Shown here piece after piece: positions 7,841 through 15,987 of a stretch of DNA of 64,000 nt. The stretch covers positions 558,001-622,000 of the forward strand of contig CABHOK010000014.1 of assembly GCA_902168205.1 (NCBI GenBank). Reading direction: 5' to 3'. The DNA comes from an uncultured Chitinophaga sp. GTDB taxonomy: Bacteria; Bacteroidota; Bacteroidia; Cytophagales; Cyclobacteriaceae. The position numbers and the translations under genes are program-made. The notes beneath the pieces were generated by a model, which was not told the origin of the DNA, did not search any database, and saw nothing but the letters and a program-made list of their open reading frames with translations. The stretch's first letter is position 1, and every line of letters begins with the position of its first letter.

Positions 7841-10591
7841 TCAGGATACATTATCTTTTCCGCGCGAAATACCGGCTTTGGGTTCCAGGAAGCGATATAG
7901 TCTGCTTGAAGGATCTACCGAACGAAACATTAGGTTGCGCAGGTAGCCTTCCACCGGCAAAATTAGAAATGCAATGACTACTTGTATGAAGAAATCAGTA
8001 ACCGGACTCTCTTTTGTTTCAAAGGTAGCACTGGCCACTGTCTGGATGAACTGAATGAGCATGATGATGGTAAGCAGTGACAACAAACGACTTATAATGC
8101 GATACCGGTTGCTGAGACGGAACGATAAGAGTACAAGGCCTGAGAACACAAAAAACTCAAGCGCATAAAACCACGGGCGCTGCCAGTAAGGTGGAAGAAC
8201 TTCAAAGGTAACATTTGCCAGTTCATGCACTTTACCAAAAATGTCGCGCGACTGTACCATCAATATATAGTCATCCGCAGGTAGGTATGGATAATTGATG
8301 ATGTAGTTGTTGGTAGACCACTCTGACCAATCTTCGTCAAGACCTTTCAACCTGTATCGATACTCTATAGACTGTGGCGCAAGAAAATCGGGTTGAATTA
8401 CCTCGAACGTAACAGTGCTTTTATTTTGCGATACTTCAAAGTTGAGTAAATCTACTTTCGTATCGTTATTGCGGACAGCACGCAGCAAAGGCTGATTGCC
8501 GGCTTCGTAAGGAGTAAATTTCTCGCCGAAGAATTTATAGAGCTCGTTGTTCTCGGTAATCAGCCACAGGTTTTCAGCATTCTGGTCAATCGAAACAAAG
8601 CGGAGGTTCTGCAATAAATTCAGAAGCTGTAGGTTGCTTTGACCGTGTGCTTTACCCAGAATGTTCCATGCGTGATTGTCGTTGTAGAGTATATTTTCTC
8701 CGTCCGAGAAGTAATGTATCGGTTTGGCCAGCGAGTCAATATGCTCAAATATATTCTTCTGGCGGTCGAAGCGAAGAAACCCCTGGTCGTTGGCCAGTAT
8801 AATATCGTTATTCCAGTGTATACAGGTAATGTTATTATAGGTAGGATTATCAATCGATATAGTTTGTATGTTCTTTACCTGCCCGTCTGCTATATCCAGA
8901 CGATATGCTTTGTCAAGCGCACAGAGCCAGAGTTCATGACCAATACCATCCACCATTGCATCAATACGATCGTCTACATTTTCAAGAAAGTTTAACGACT
9001 TCCACTGGTCATCTTCAGTTGGTTGAAACACGCGCACTTCGCTGGCATATGTAGAGAAGAGCACTACGTCGAGGTTGGCAGAAGCGTAGCCGGTTAATAT
9101 AGGTTCCTCCAGAATTGGTTTCGCGGTGAGTTCATTTATTTCAAATGCACCGGCAAGTCCGGCAGCAATCAGCTTACCATCCAATTCGAAGAGCTGCGTT
9201 ACTTTGGCATCTATACCATTAACCTTTTTATATACATATTGGGATGAGCGCAAAACCCGTTGTGTCTTTTTTACGGAGCGATATGTTTTTTTAGGACTTG
9301 AGTCTTTGGGGGCAGCTTTATTATCCTTCGCGGTGGTACTCTTGTCTTTTTCGGTTGCGGTAGTCTTTTCTTCATCGCGACTTCTGCGGAAGAACTGAAG
9401 GAATCCTTTTTTCTTTGACTCCTGTGATGGATTCGCCTTTTCATCTTTACCAGCTGGCGTTTTTGTTTTACCAGAAGGTTGAGATTTGTTGGGTTTTACT
9501 TCTACTTCTTCGTAGTACGTTATCTCGTCATATACTTCTTCTTTTTCAAGGCGAAATAAACCAAGCGATGTGCCTACATATTCTTTTCCTTCGAACGATG
9601 TGGCGCAAAGTAAATTTCCGGCAAGTCCGTTATAATGACTGAACGAACGAAAAGGAAGGTACGGTGCCACGCGCGTAAATCCGTATTCATGTGCAGCCCA
9701 TACACACAAGCTCTTGTCGAGCATCAACGTATATACTTCATTATCCGGCAGGCCTGTATTATAGTTAACGATCTCTTGTGTATTTCCGGAACCCGACTGT
9801 ACGAAGATCATACCACCGCGCAACGTGCCGAGTACAAACAGGTCGCGGTTTACCCAGTTTCCGTTTACCACTACACTGGCATCGGCATATGCCTGGTCTT
9901 CCATGTTCAGCTCCTTCATGCGAAGATCTTCGCCTGTAAGCAGCACCTTATTATTGGAGAGACCAAGTATATAGAAGTTATTCATTCCGCTGGAGAAAGT
10001 AACGTCTGCATCCGCAGGGATATCCAGTGCAGACCTCAGTAGCTTATCATCGCCTACTTTAAAAATTCCTCCGCGTTGTGTATTGATATATACTGCTCCG
10101 AATAATTCAAATATAGTTCCGAACGAACCGGTAAGGTTGGATGCTTTTATGATCGTTACAGGTTGATTCTTTTGCTCGATATATACAGCCTGTTCGGTAA
10201 CGAAATATAGCTTGTCGTTTACAATCAGATTTTTATAGACATCAGATACGCCTTCGCCCGAAAGTACCTTCAGTTTATGATCGCCCGGTACACTGGTATC
10301 AACTTTGCCATAACCGTTTGTGCCGCTCCAGTATATTTCCTTTTGCCGGTTTAGCTGAAGGGAGTATACAGCACCATTGCCAGAGATCAGATCCCAGTTG
10401 CGTCCGTCAAATTCAAGCACACCGCTTCGCGTTGCGAAATACATCACACCACGATCGCCCTGCACCATATCAAAACAGACATTGCTGAATCGCTCTTTTC
10501 CGGGCGAGTAATGGGAGAGAAAATAATTACCGGTTTGGCTATAGGATTTGAAAAAGCCTAGCAGCAGAATGAAGCAAACTATGTGACGCAT
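7841..10591 (-). CDS. Two-component-regulator propeller / Y_Y_Y membrane sensor without output domain
   Basis: Large exported sensor of 916 residues from the preferred ATG at 10591 (an upstream ATG at 10639 would put 16 residues before the signal peptide MRHIVCFILLLGF). Propeller blades of the reg_prop type occur early (MYFATRSGVLEFDGRNW, LPDNEVYTLMLD), then a Y_Y_Y domain (YRYRLKGLDEDWSEW to NVTFEVLPPYW), then three hydrophobic segments (FYALEFFVFSGLVLL, SLLTIIMLIQFIQ, FIQVVIAFLILPVEGY). Family members usually continue into a histidine kinase or helix-turn-helix; here the protein stops after the membrane part. A Lys/Glu/Ser/Thr-rich, disordered-looking insert of about 80 residues interrupts the propeller around residue 370. 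The next gene is a soluble PAS kinase, a possible signalling partner. Confidence 0.82.
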   Translation of the reverse strand: MRHIVCFILLLGFFKSYSQTGNYFLSHYSPGKERFSNVCFDMVQGDRGVMYFATRSGVLEFDGRNWDLISGNGAVYSLQLNRQKEIYWSGTNGYGKVDTSVPGDHKLKVLSGEGVSDVYKNLIVNDKLYFVTEQAVYIEQKNQPVTIIKASNLTGSFGTIFELFGAVYINTQRGGIFKVGDDKLLRSALDIPADADVTFSSGMNNFYILGLSNNKVLLTGEDLRMKELNMEDQAYADASVVVNGNWVNRDLFVLGTLRGGMIFVQSGSGNTQEIVNYNTGLPDNEVYTLMLDKSLCVWAAHEYGFTRVAPYLPFRSFSHYNGLAGNLLCATSFEGKEYVGTSLGLFRLEKEEVYDEITYYEEVEVKPNKSQPSGKTKTPAGKDEKANPSQESKKKGFLQFFRRSRDEEKTTATEKDKSTTAKDNKAAPKDSSPKKTYRSVKKTQRVLRSSQYVYKKVNGIDAKVTQLFELDGKLIAAGLAGAFEINELTAKPILEEPILTGYASANLDVVLFSTYASEVRVFQPTEDDQWKSLNFLENVDDRIDAMVDGIGHELWLCALDKAYRLDIADGQVKNIQTISIDNPTYNNITCIHWNNDIILANDQGFLRFDRQKNIFEHIDSLAKPIHYFSDGENILYNDNHAWNILGKAHGQSNLQLLNLLQNLRFVSIDQNAENLWLITENNELYKFFGEKFTPYEAGNQPLLRAVRNNDTKVDLLNFEVSQNKSTVTFEVIQPDFLAPQSIEYRYRLKGLDEDWSEWSTNNYIINYPYLPADDYILMVQSRDIFGKVHELANVTFEVLPPYWQRPWFYALEFFVFSGLVLLSFRLSNRYRIISRLLSLLTIIMLIQFIQTVASATFETKESPVTDFFIQVVIAFLILPVEGYLRNLMFRSVDPSSRLYRFLEPKAGISRGKDNVS

Positions 10592-10672
10592 GCAGGATGA
10601 GCTTAGCAGTAAAGGTAAAGAATGGTGGAGGTTAATCAAATAGAAGACACTGGCATTTAGAGGCTTGCAGAT

Positions 10673-12766
10673 TTAGCTGATGCGGCTCCAGTTAACAACT
10701 GTCTTGCGCATGGATTCTATTTGCGTGCGAATTACTTTGTTATCGGGCTTTTCCAGTTCCGGGTCCTGGTTTAAAACTTCAATGGCTTTTTCGCGGGCTC
10801 GCTGTAAAATGGCGCCATCCTTGGCAAGGTCCGATATCATCAAGTCGAGTGCACCACTTTGTTGTGTACCCATCAGGTCTCCCGGCCCGCGGAGCTTAAG
10901 ATCCGTTTCTGAAATTTCGAAACCATTATTGGTTTTCACCATCGTATCGATCCGTGCTTTTGAGTCTGCGCCTAATTTATAGTCGGTCATCAAAATACAG
11001 TATGATTGCTCGGCTCCGCGACCAACACGACCGCGCAACTGGTGAAGCTGTGAGAGCCCGAAGCGCTCCGCATTTTCAATAACCATCACCGAAGCGTTGG
11101 GTACATCTACGCCAACTTCGATAACCGTGGTGGCCACCATAATTTTTGTTTCTGCCTTGATGAAGCGCGCCATCTCAAAATCTTTTGCTTCAGGCTTCAT
11201 CTTGCCATGCACTATACTCACTGCTACATCCGGAAAGGCACGGCATACACTTTCATAGCCATCCATCAAATGTTTCAGATCCAGTTTTTCAGATTCTTCA
11301 ATCAGAGGATATACCATATATACTTGTCGGCCCGCTGCTATCTGGTCGCGCAGAAACTGATTTACCTGCAATCGGTGCGCATCAAACCGATGTATAGTCT
11401 TGATAGGTTTTCTTCCGGCCGGTAACTGATCAATTACAGATACATCGAGGTCACCATACAAAGTCATGGCCAGAGTACGCGGTATAGGTGTGGCCGTCAT
11501 TACCAACACATGCGGATATAGGTCTGCATTTTTCTGCCAGAGTTTAGAGCGCTGTGCTACACCGAAGCGATGTTGTTCATCCACGATCGCAAGACCAAGA
11601 TTTTTAAATTGTACTTCTTCTTCCAGCAGGGCATGTGTACCAATAAGTATTTTCAATTCGCCTGAACGAAGTGCTTCATGAATTTCTTTGCGTGCTGATT
11701 TTTTTGTGGAACCTGTTAGTAAAGCAACGGACAGATCCATTTTATCAGCATAGCGCTTTAAACCATTATAGTGTTGCTGTGCAAGAATTTCCGTTGGTGC
11801 CATGAGTGCAGCCTGTGCACCGCCACTGACTATAACGAGCGTACATATAAAGCCTACAATAGTTTTACCGCTTCCTACATCGCCTTGTAAGAGGCGATTC
11901 ATTTGTTTGCCGGATTTCAGGTCAGCATATATTTCCTTGATTACTTTCTTCTGTGCGTCTGTTAAAGCGAAAGGTAAATGTTCGTTGTAAAATTTAGTGA
12001 GCAATGAAGTATCCTGAAATACTTGCCCGCGAAATTTCTCCTGGCGCACAAGCTTCATCTTGAGCAGACGAAGTTGAATGTAGAACAGCTCCTCAAACTT
12101 CAATCGCTGTTGTGAACGAATGAGTAAATCTGTACTCTTTGGAAAGTGTATATTTAGCAACGCTTCCCTTTTGGCAATGAGGTTTTCACTACTCAACAAA
12201 TGTGAAGGAAGTGTTTCACGAATTTTATCGTTTGCTTGTGCTAACAACTCCTGCACCAGCTTCGCTATAGCTTTACTATCGATATGTCGTGTTCGCAGCT
12301 TCTCGGAGAGCGGATATACCGGGTGCAGAAATCCGCCCTGCTCATTCTTTTGCGTTAAAACTTCAATCTCTGGATGTGCTATATTAAACTTACTGCCAAA
12401 GCGAGCGGGTTTTCCGAAGATAACATAGGAGACACCAACTTTTAACTTTTCGTTAATCCAGTTAATTCCCTGAAACCAAACTAACTCCAGTTCGCCTGTT
12501 TCATCGCTTACATGTGCTACCAAACGTTTCTTAAATCCCGCTCCAATTAATTCTTTCTTTCGAAGTATACCTTTCACCTGCACAAAAGGCAGGTCATCGG
12601 ATAGTTCTTTAATACTGTAAAATTTTGTGCGGTCTTCGTATCGGAAAGGGAAATGCTGAATCAGATCACCGAACGTAAAAATATTCAGCTCCTTGTTTAA
12701 TAATGACGAACGCTGCGGCCCCACGCCTTTCAGGAATTCTATAGGGGAATCAAAAAAATTAGCCAT
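10673..12766 (-). CDS. recG: ATP-dependent DNA helicase RecG
   Basis: Branch-migrating helicase that reverses stalled forks and processes D-loops and Holliday junctions. The 697 residues agree with the family. The N-terminal wedge/OB region is followed by Walker A GDVGSGKT, the DEQH box in VDEQHRFGVAQR, motif III TATPIPRTLAMTLYGDLD, and the C-terminal helicase motifs VGVDVPNASVMVIENAERFG and QLRGRVGRG. All catalytic motifs are intact. The gene is transcribed away from the plus-strand small gene at 12909 across a 142-base gap that must hold its promoter. Downstream it is followed after 81 bases by the propeller sensor gene, which seems functionally unrelated. Confidence 0.97.
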   Translation of the reverse strand: MANFFDSPIEFLKGVGPQRSSLLNKELNIFTFGDLIQHFPFRYEDRTKFYSIKELSDDLPFVQVKGILRKKELIGAGFKKRLVAHVSDETGELELVWFQGINWINEKLKVGVSYVIFGKPARFGSKFNIAHPEIEVLTQKNEQGGFLHPVYPLSEKLRTRHIDSKAIAKLVQELLAQANDKIRETLPSHLLSSENLIAKREALLNIHFPKSTDLLIRSQQRLKFEELFYIQLRLLKMKLVRQEKFRGQVFQDTSLLTKFYNEHLPFALTDAQKKVIKEIYADLKSGKQMNRLLQGDVGSGKTIVGFICTLVIVSGGAQAALMAPTEILAQQHYNGLKRYADKMDLSVALLTGSTKKSARKEIHEALRSGELKILIGTHALLEEEVQFKNLGLAIVDEQHRFGVAQRSKLWQKNADLYPHVLVMTATPIPRTLAMTLYGDLDVSVIDQLPAGRKPIKTIHRFDAHRLQVNQFLRDQIAAGRQVYMVYPLIEESEKLDLKHLMDGYESVCRAFPDVAVSIVHGKMKPEAKDFEMARFIKAETKIMVATTVIEVGVDVPNASVMVIENAERFGLSQLHQLRGRVGRGAEQSYCILMTDYKLGADSKARIDTMVKTNNGFEISETDLKLRGPGDLMGTQQSGALDLMISDLAKDGAILQRAREKAIEVLNQDPELEKPDNKVIRTQIESMRKTVVNWSRIS

Positions 12767-12908
12767 TCGTTGTTACTTCTTCAAAACAAGTTTATAAATA
12801 ATAACGTATTGCACACAAAGAGAATTTAATTTTGCTCTTAAAATAAGAAGTGGAAAAGACGGGTTACTAAACAAACTATAGTACGATCAAGTAAATGTTG
12901 TATCAAGT

Positions 12909-13163
12909 ATGAAAGCGGAGATTAAAATTTACAAGGGGATTGAATACGTGCAGGTAAATCTATTACCAGCCGAACAGCAGAATATTATCTCAGAAACATT
13001 GAGTAACAAACTTTATATCAAAATTCTTATTGACGGTAAAATTATAGGTAACTGTCTTCAGTATAAGGATTATGAATTATGGTATAACAATGTTTATCGT
13101 TTACCACACAAGCGTTCGGACGCTGTTATGATTGAAGAACTCGAAGAGTCTTTGAAAGACTAG
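12909..13163 (+). CDS. Small conserved-looking hypothetical protein (84 aa)
   Basis: I do not recognise this protein. It encodes 84 residues with no signal peptide or membrane segment, beta-rich at the start (EIKIYKGIEYVQVN) and with an acidic helical end (IEELEESLKD). Codon use and an ATG start are normal. It is the only plus-strand gene in the first 14.5 kb, placed between divergent recG and the convergent VOC gene, whose stop is one base away (13163/13165). The protein-like amino-acid composition and its fit between neighbours argue that it is real. No function can be assigned. Confidence 0.6.
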   Translation: MKAEIKIYKGIEYVQVNLLPAEQQNIISETLSNKLYIKILIDGKIIGNCLQYKDYELWYNNVYRLPHKRSDAVMIEELEESLKD

Positions 13164-13164
13164 T

Positions 13165-13557
13165 CTAGTCCCAAATACCTTTATCCGGAACAACCTCCAG
13201 TATGTTTCCTTCCGGATCTTCAAAGTAAAATGATTCTTTCCCGCTTTTCCAGATCACCTGGTCTGTTATAGCTATACCTTTTGCCTTGATCTCTTCTTTT
13301 GTTGTGTTATACTCCTGCGCTGGAACTTCAAAAGCAAAATGTAGTTTACCGTTTCCATAATGTGCCGGTGGACTTGTTTTATGCATTGAATCATCCGGGT
13401 TAAAACATAACAATACTGAACTGCCGGCACGAAAGAATATATGTTTATCCTTTACGTAGCTGATTACAGGCAAGCCCAATACATCGCTGTAAAATTCTTT
13501 GGCTTTATCCAGGTCGCGTATGTATAAACAGGTTTCTTTTATTTTGATGAGGTTCAT
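13165..13557 (-). CDS. VOC-superfamily (glyoxalase/dioxygenase fold) protein
   Basis: Single-module vicinal-oxygen-chelate protein of about 130 residues, expected to work as a dimer. The beta-alpha-beta-beta-beta pattern is clear: IKIKETCLYIRDLDKAKEFYSDVLGL, then HFAFEVPAQEY, then FYFEDPEGNILEV with the usual C-terminal metal Glu. The substrate is not predictable; glyoxalase-like or antibiotic-binding relatives are alternatives. The chosen ATG at 13557 overlaps the stop of the upstream nitronate monooxygenase gene as ATGA, a sign of translational coupling. A TTG six bases upstream is less likely. Confidence 0.82.
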   Translation of the reverse strand: MNLIKIKETCLYIRDLDKAKEFYSDVLGLPVISYVKDKHIFFRAGSSVLLCFNPDDSMHKTSPPAHYGNGKLHFAFEVPAQEYNTTKEEIKAKGIAITDQVIWKSGKESFYFEDPEGNILEVVPDKGIWD

Positions 13558-14498
13558 AAACAAAGCGATTGTTTAACCGAACTATACTCTTGCCACATTT
13601 GTGTGAGAATTGTTGCCGCAGGCTCAATGGAATGTATACCAGCTGACACCTGACCGATTTCAAGTTCACCATCTTCCAGGTTTCCTTCAAACATTCCACG
13701 CTTGGCTCTGCGCGTGCCTAATAAATTTTCGAGTTCTTCTTTAGTTGCACCGCGTGCCTCTGCTTCTTGCACTTGCTGATAAAATTTATTCTTAATGAGA
13801 CGCACCGGGGCAAGCTGCTTAAGTGTTAACACTGTTTCGCCTTCACCGGCCTCCGTAATTTTCTTTTTAAAAAATTCATGTGCGGAAGATTCTTCACTTG
13901 CAGCAAAGCGACTCCCCACCTGAAAGCCATCGGCTCCTAAAGCTTCGCAGGCAACCATTGCTCTTCCACTCGCTATACCTCCTGCTGCTATCAATGGAAT
14001 GCTGACAGCATCGCGCACTAAAGGTATAAGAACAAGTGTAGTGGTTTCTTCTCTTCCGTTATGTCCACCGGCTTCGAATCCTTCTGCTACAACAGCATCT
14101 GCACCTGCCTGCTCAGCTTTGCGTGCAAACTTTATACTCGATACAACATGCACAACAGTTACACCTTTGTCTTTTAAAAAACCTGTCCATGCAGACGGAT
14201 TACCTGCGGATGTGAAAACAATTTTTACCTGCTCGTCAATGATCACCGTCATGAGCTTATCTATCTCCGGGTATAGCAAGGGTACGTTTACACCAAAAGG
14301 TTTTTGTGTTGCAGCTTTACACTTGATGATGTGCTCACGCAGAACTTCAGGATACATCGAGCCCGCACCGATCAGTCCTAATCCACCGGCATTGCTTACA
14401 GCCGATGCGAGACGCCAGCCGCTACACCAAACCATGCCCGCCTGAATGATAGGTATATCAATGTTGAAAAGTTGTTTAACACGATGTGTTGGCTTCAT
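13554..14498 (-). CDS. Nitronate monooxygenase family flavoprotein
   Basis: FMN-dependent TIM-barrel enzyme of the 2-nitropropane dioxygenase/FabK-like family, 314 residues. Visible signatures are the N-terminal PIIQAGM, SNAGGLGLIGAG, the GGHNGRE loop, and the phosphate-binding segments LIAAGGIASGRAM and GADGFQVGSRFAASEES. Members oxidise propionate-3-nitronate or other nitronates; some are enoyl-ACP reductases, so the physiological substrate stays open. It is co-transcribed with the downstream VOC gene (4-base overlap). It is the last gene left of the candidate replication origin and is transcribed away from it, divergent to the TlpA-like gene. Confidence 0.85.
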   Translation of the reverse strand: MKPTHRVKQLFNIDIPIIQAGMVWCSGWRLASAVSNAGGLGLIGAGSMYPEVLREHIIKCKAATQKPFGVNVPLLYPEIDKLMTVIIDEQVKIVFTSAGNPSAWTGFLKDKGVTVVHVVSSIKFARKAEQAGADAVVAEGFEAGGHNGREETTTLVLIPLVRDAVSIPLIAAGGIASGRAMVACEALGADGFQVGSRFAASEESSAHEFFKKKITEAGEGETVLTLKQLAPVRLIKNKFYQQVQEAEARGATKEELENLLGTRRAKRGMFEGNLEDGELEIGQVSAGIHSIEPAATILTQMWQEYSSVKQSLCL

Positions 14499-14861
14499 GG
14501 AAACAAGACTTAGAATTTGATTATTTCAGTTCACTTTATGCTGCCATTATACCATTTAAAACATTACCTTCTATGCCCTATATTTTGCATATTCAGGCGA
14601 GGCCTTAAAAGTTGTCCACAAAGAATTGATTTAGAAAATCCATTGTAACTTTTTGATTGTGTGTGCTTTAAGTGATAATACTATGGTAATGTGGATAAGT
14701 ACTTAGTTTTGTGGATTACTTTTACTTAAAAATATTACATCTTCTAACTACCTGAATTTTAAGGTTTTCTTGGTCTGGTTTTTTCGTCTGTTTGTCAAGT
14801 TTATACACATTTACAAATGGAATTTTAAACAGCCCTGGGTGATAAACGTTATCATGAAAAT
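14499..14861. other. AT-rich intergenic region with DnaA-box cluster: candidate oriC
   Basis: This 363-base non-coding gap lies between divergent genes. It holds four 9-mers close to the DnaA box TTATNCACA: TTGTCCACA at 14612-14620 (+), TTATCCACA at 14690-14698 (-, perfect), TAATCCACA at 14710-14718 (-, one mismatch) and TTATACACA at 14801-14809 (+, perfect). Between and around the boxes are AT-rich stretches (14641-14690 and 14715-14765) that could serve as an unwinding element. Left of the gap genes are almost all minus strand, and to the right mostly plus, as expected around an origin. No dnaA gene is adjacent; in this phylum dnaA and oriC need not be linked. The gap also contains the promoters of both flanking genes. 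Confidence 0.6.
14840..14854. promoter_or_regulatory. Inverted repeat TGATAA-ACG-TTATCA before TlpA-like gene
   Basis: A perfect 6+6 base inverted repeat with a 3-base spacer lies 7 bases before the ATG at 14862. Position and symmetry suit a repressor operator or a short 5'-UTR hairpin. It is also at the edge of the candidate origin region, so an origin-binding protein is an alternative. No regulator is identified. Confidence 0.3.
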
Positions 14862-15332
14862 ATGAGAAAAATAGCTCTTATCGTGTTCGTGTTTTTTTGT
14901 GCCTGTCAAGTTCGAGCACAGCAGGTTGAAGTAGTGAAATTTGATCGGCTTCAAAATGTAATAGACAGCAAGACAGATAAAATCCAGGTTATAAATTTCT
15001 GGGCAACATGGTGTGCTCCGTGCGTGAAAGAACTTCCGCTTTTTGAAAAATTGAATGCGGATAAAAAAGATGTGAAAGTAACGTTGATCAACCTCGACTT
15101 TGCTGATAAAGAAAAAAAAGTAGAATCATTTCTCTCCAAAAAGAAAATGACAACAGAAGTATTGCTGCTGGACGAAATAGATTATAACACATGGATTGAT
15201 AAAGTAGATCAAAGCTGGGGCGGTGCTATACCGGCTACACTCATCATCAATCCCAAAAATGGTAAACGAAAATTTATTGAACGAGAACTTCAGGAAGGAG
15301 AACTGCAAAAGCTTCTGGCAGAAGTTGAATAA
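14862..15332 (+). CDS. TlpA-like exported thioredoxin-fold protein
   Basis: Thiol-disulfide oxidoreductase of 156 residues with a signal peptide (residues 1-19, ending VRAQQ). The redox motif W-C51-A-P-C54 stands in the context NFWATWCAPCVKELP, typical of TlpA/ResA-type reductases that work in the periplasm, often in cytochrome or disulfide maintenance. The cis-Pro segment GGAIPATLIINPKNGKR is present. It is followed 39 bases later by a second thioredoxin-fold gene, so the two likely form a small operon. It is the first plus-strand gene to the right of the candidate origin. Confidence 0.88.
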   Translation: MRKIALIVFVFFCACQVRAQQVEVVKFDRLQNVIDSKTDKIQVINFWATWCAPCVKELPLFEKLNADKKDVKVTLINLDFADKEKKVESFLSKKKMTTEVLLLDEIDYNTWIDKVDQSWGGAIPATLIINPKNGKRKFIERELQEGELQKLLAEVE

Positions 15333-15371
15333 ATCTTATTACTTTATTGTACGATTAAATCTGATCCGATT

Positions 15372-15983
15372 ATGAAAAAAACAAAATTATCTGCACTGCT
15401 AGCGTTATCGCTCGTATTGTTGTTTGCAGGCCGCGCACCTAAATATGAAATAGGTGATTCTGTAACAGATTTCAAGCTGAAAAATGTAGATGGTAAAATG
15501 GTCGCGCTCTCAGATTATAAATCTGCCAAGGGTGTGATTGTTATTTTCGATTGCAACACATGTCCATACTCAAAAGCATATAACGAACGTATACAGACGT
15601 TGAATAAGAATTATGCTTCAAAAGGATTTCCGGTTATCGCTATAAATGCTAACAGCCCTGAATTATCTCCAGGCGATTCGTTTGAAGAAATGAAGGCTGT
15701 AGCAAAAAAGAAGAACTATGAGTTTCCATACCTCATCGATGAGACACAACAAGTGGCAAAATCTTTTGGAGCTTCTAACACACCACACGTTTTTGTATTG
15801 CAACACGTGGGTAGTGATTTTAAAGTGGCTTATATAGGAGCGATTGATAATAACACACGCGATGCTGCTGCTGCCGATAAAAAATATGTTGAAGAAGCAG
15901 TAGATGCATTACTGGCTGGTAAAGCTATACCCACTGAAAAAACAAAAGCGATTGGCTGCGGTATTAAATGGAAGAATGTATAA
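15372..15983 (+). CDS. Exported redoxin-family thioredoxin-like protein
   Basis: Secreted AhpC/TSA-redoxin-type protein of 203 residues. The signal peptide spans about residues 1-22. The fold starts at IGDSVTDFKLKNVDGKMVALSDY. The active site is C-N-T-C in FDCNTCPYSKAYNERI, a variant of the CxxC site, and the cis-Pro region is SNTPHVFVL. The C-terminal GCGIKW is characteristic of this Bacteroidota redoxin subgroup, as I recall it. It probably shares a transcript with the TlpA-like gene. Whether it is a peroxidase or a reductase cannot be read from the sequence. Confidence 0.83.
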   Translation: MKKTKLSALLALSLVLLFAGRAPKYEIGDSVTDFKLKNVDGKMVALSDYKSAKGVIVIFDCNTCPYSKAYNERIQTLNKNYASKGFPVIAINANSPELSPGDSFEEMKAVAKKKNYEFPYLIDETQQVAKSFGASNTPHVFVLQHVGSDFKVAYIGAIDNNTRDAAAADKKYVEEAVDALLAGKAIPTEKTKAIGCGIKWKNV

Positions 15984-15987
15984 TTGT

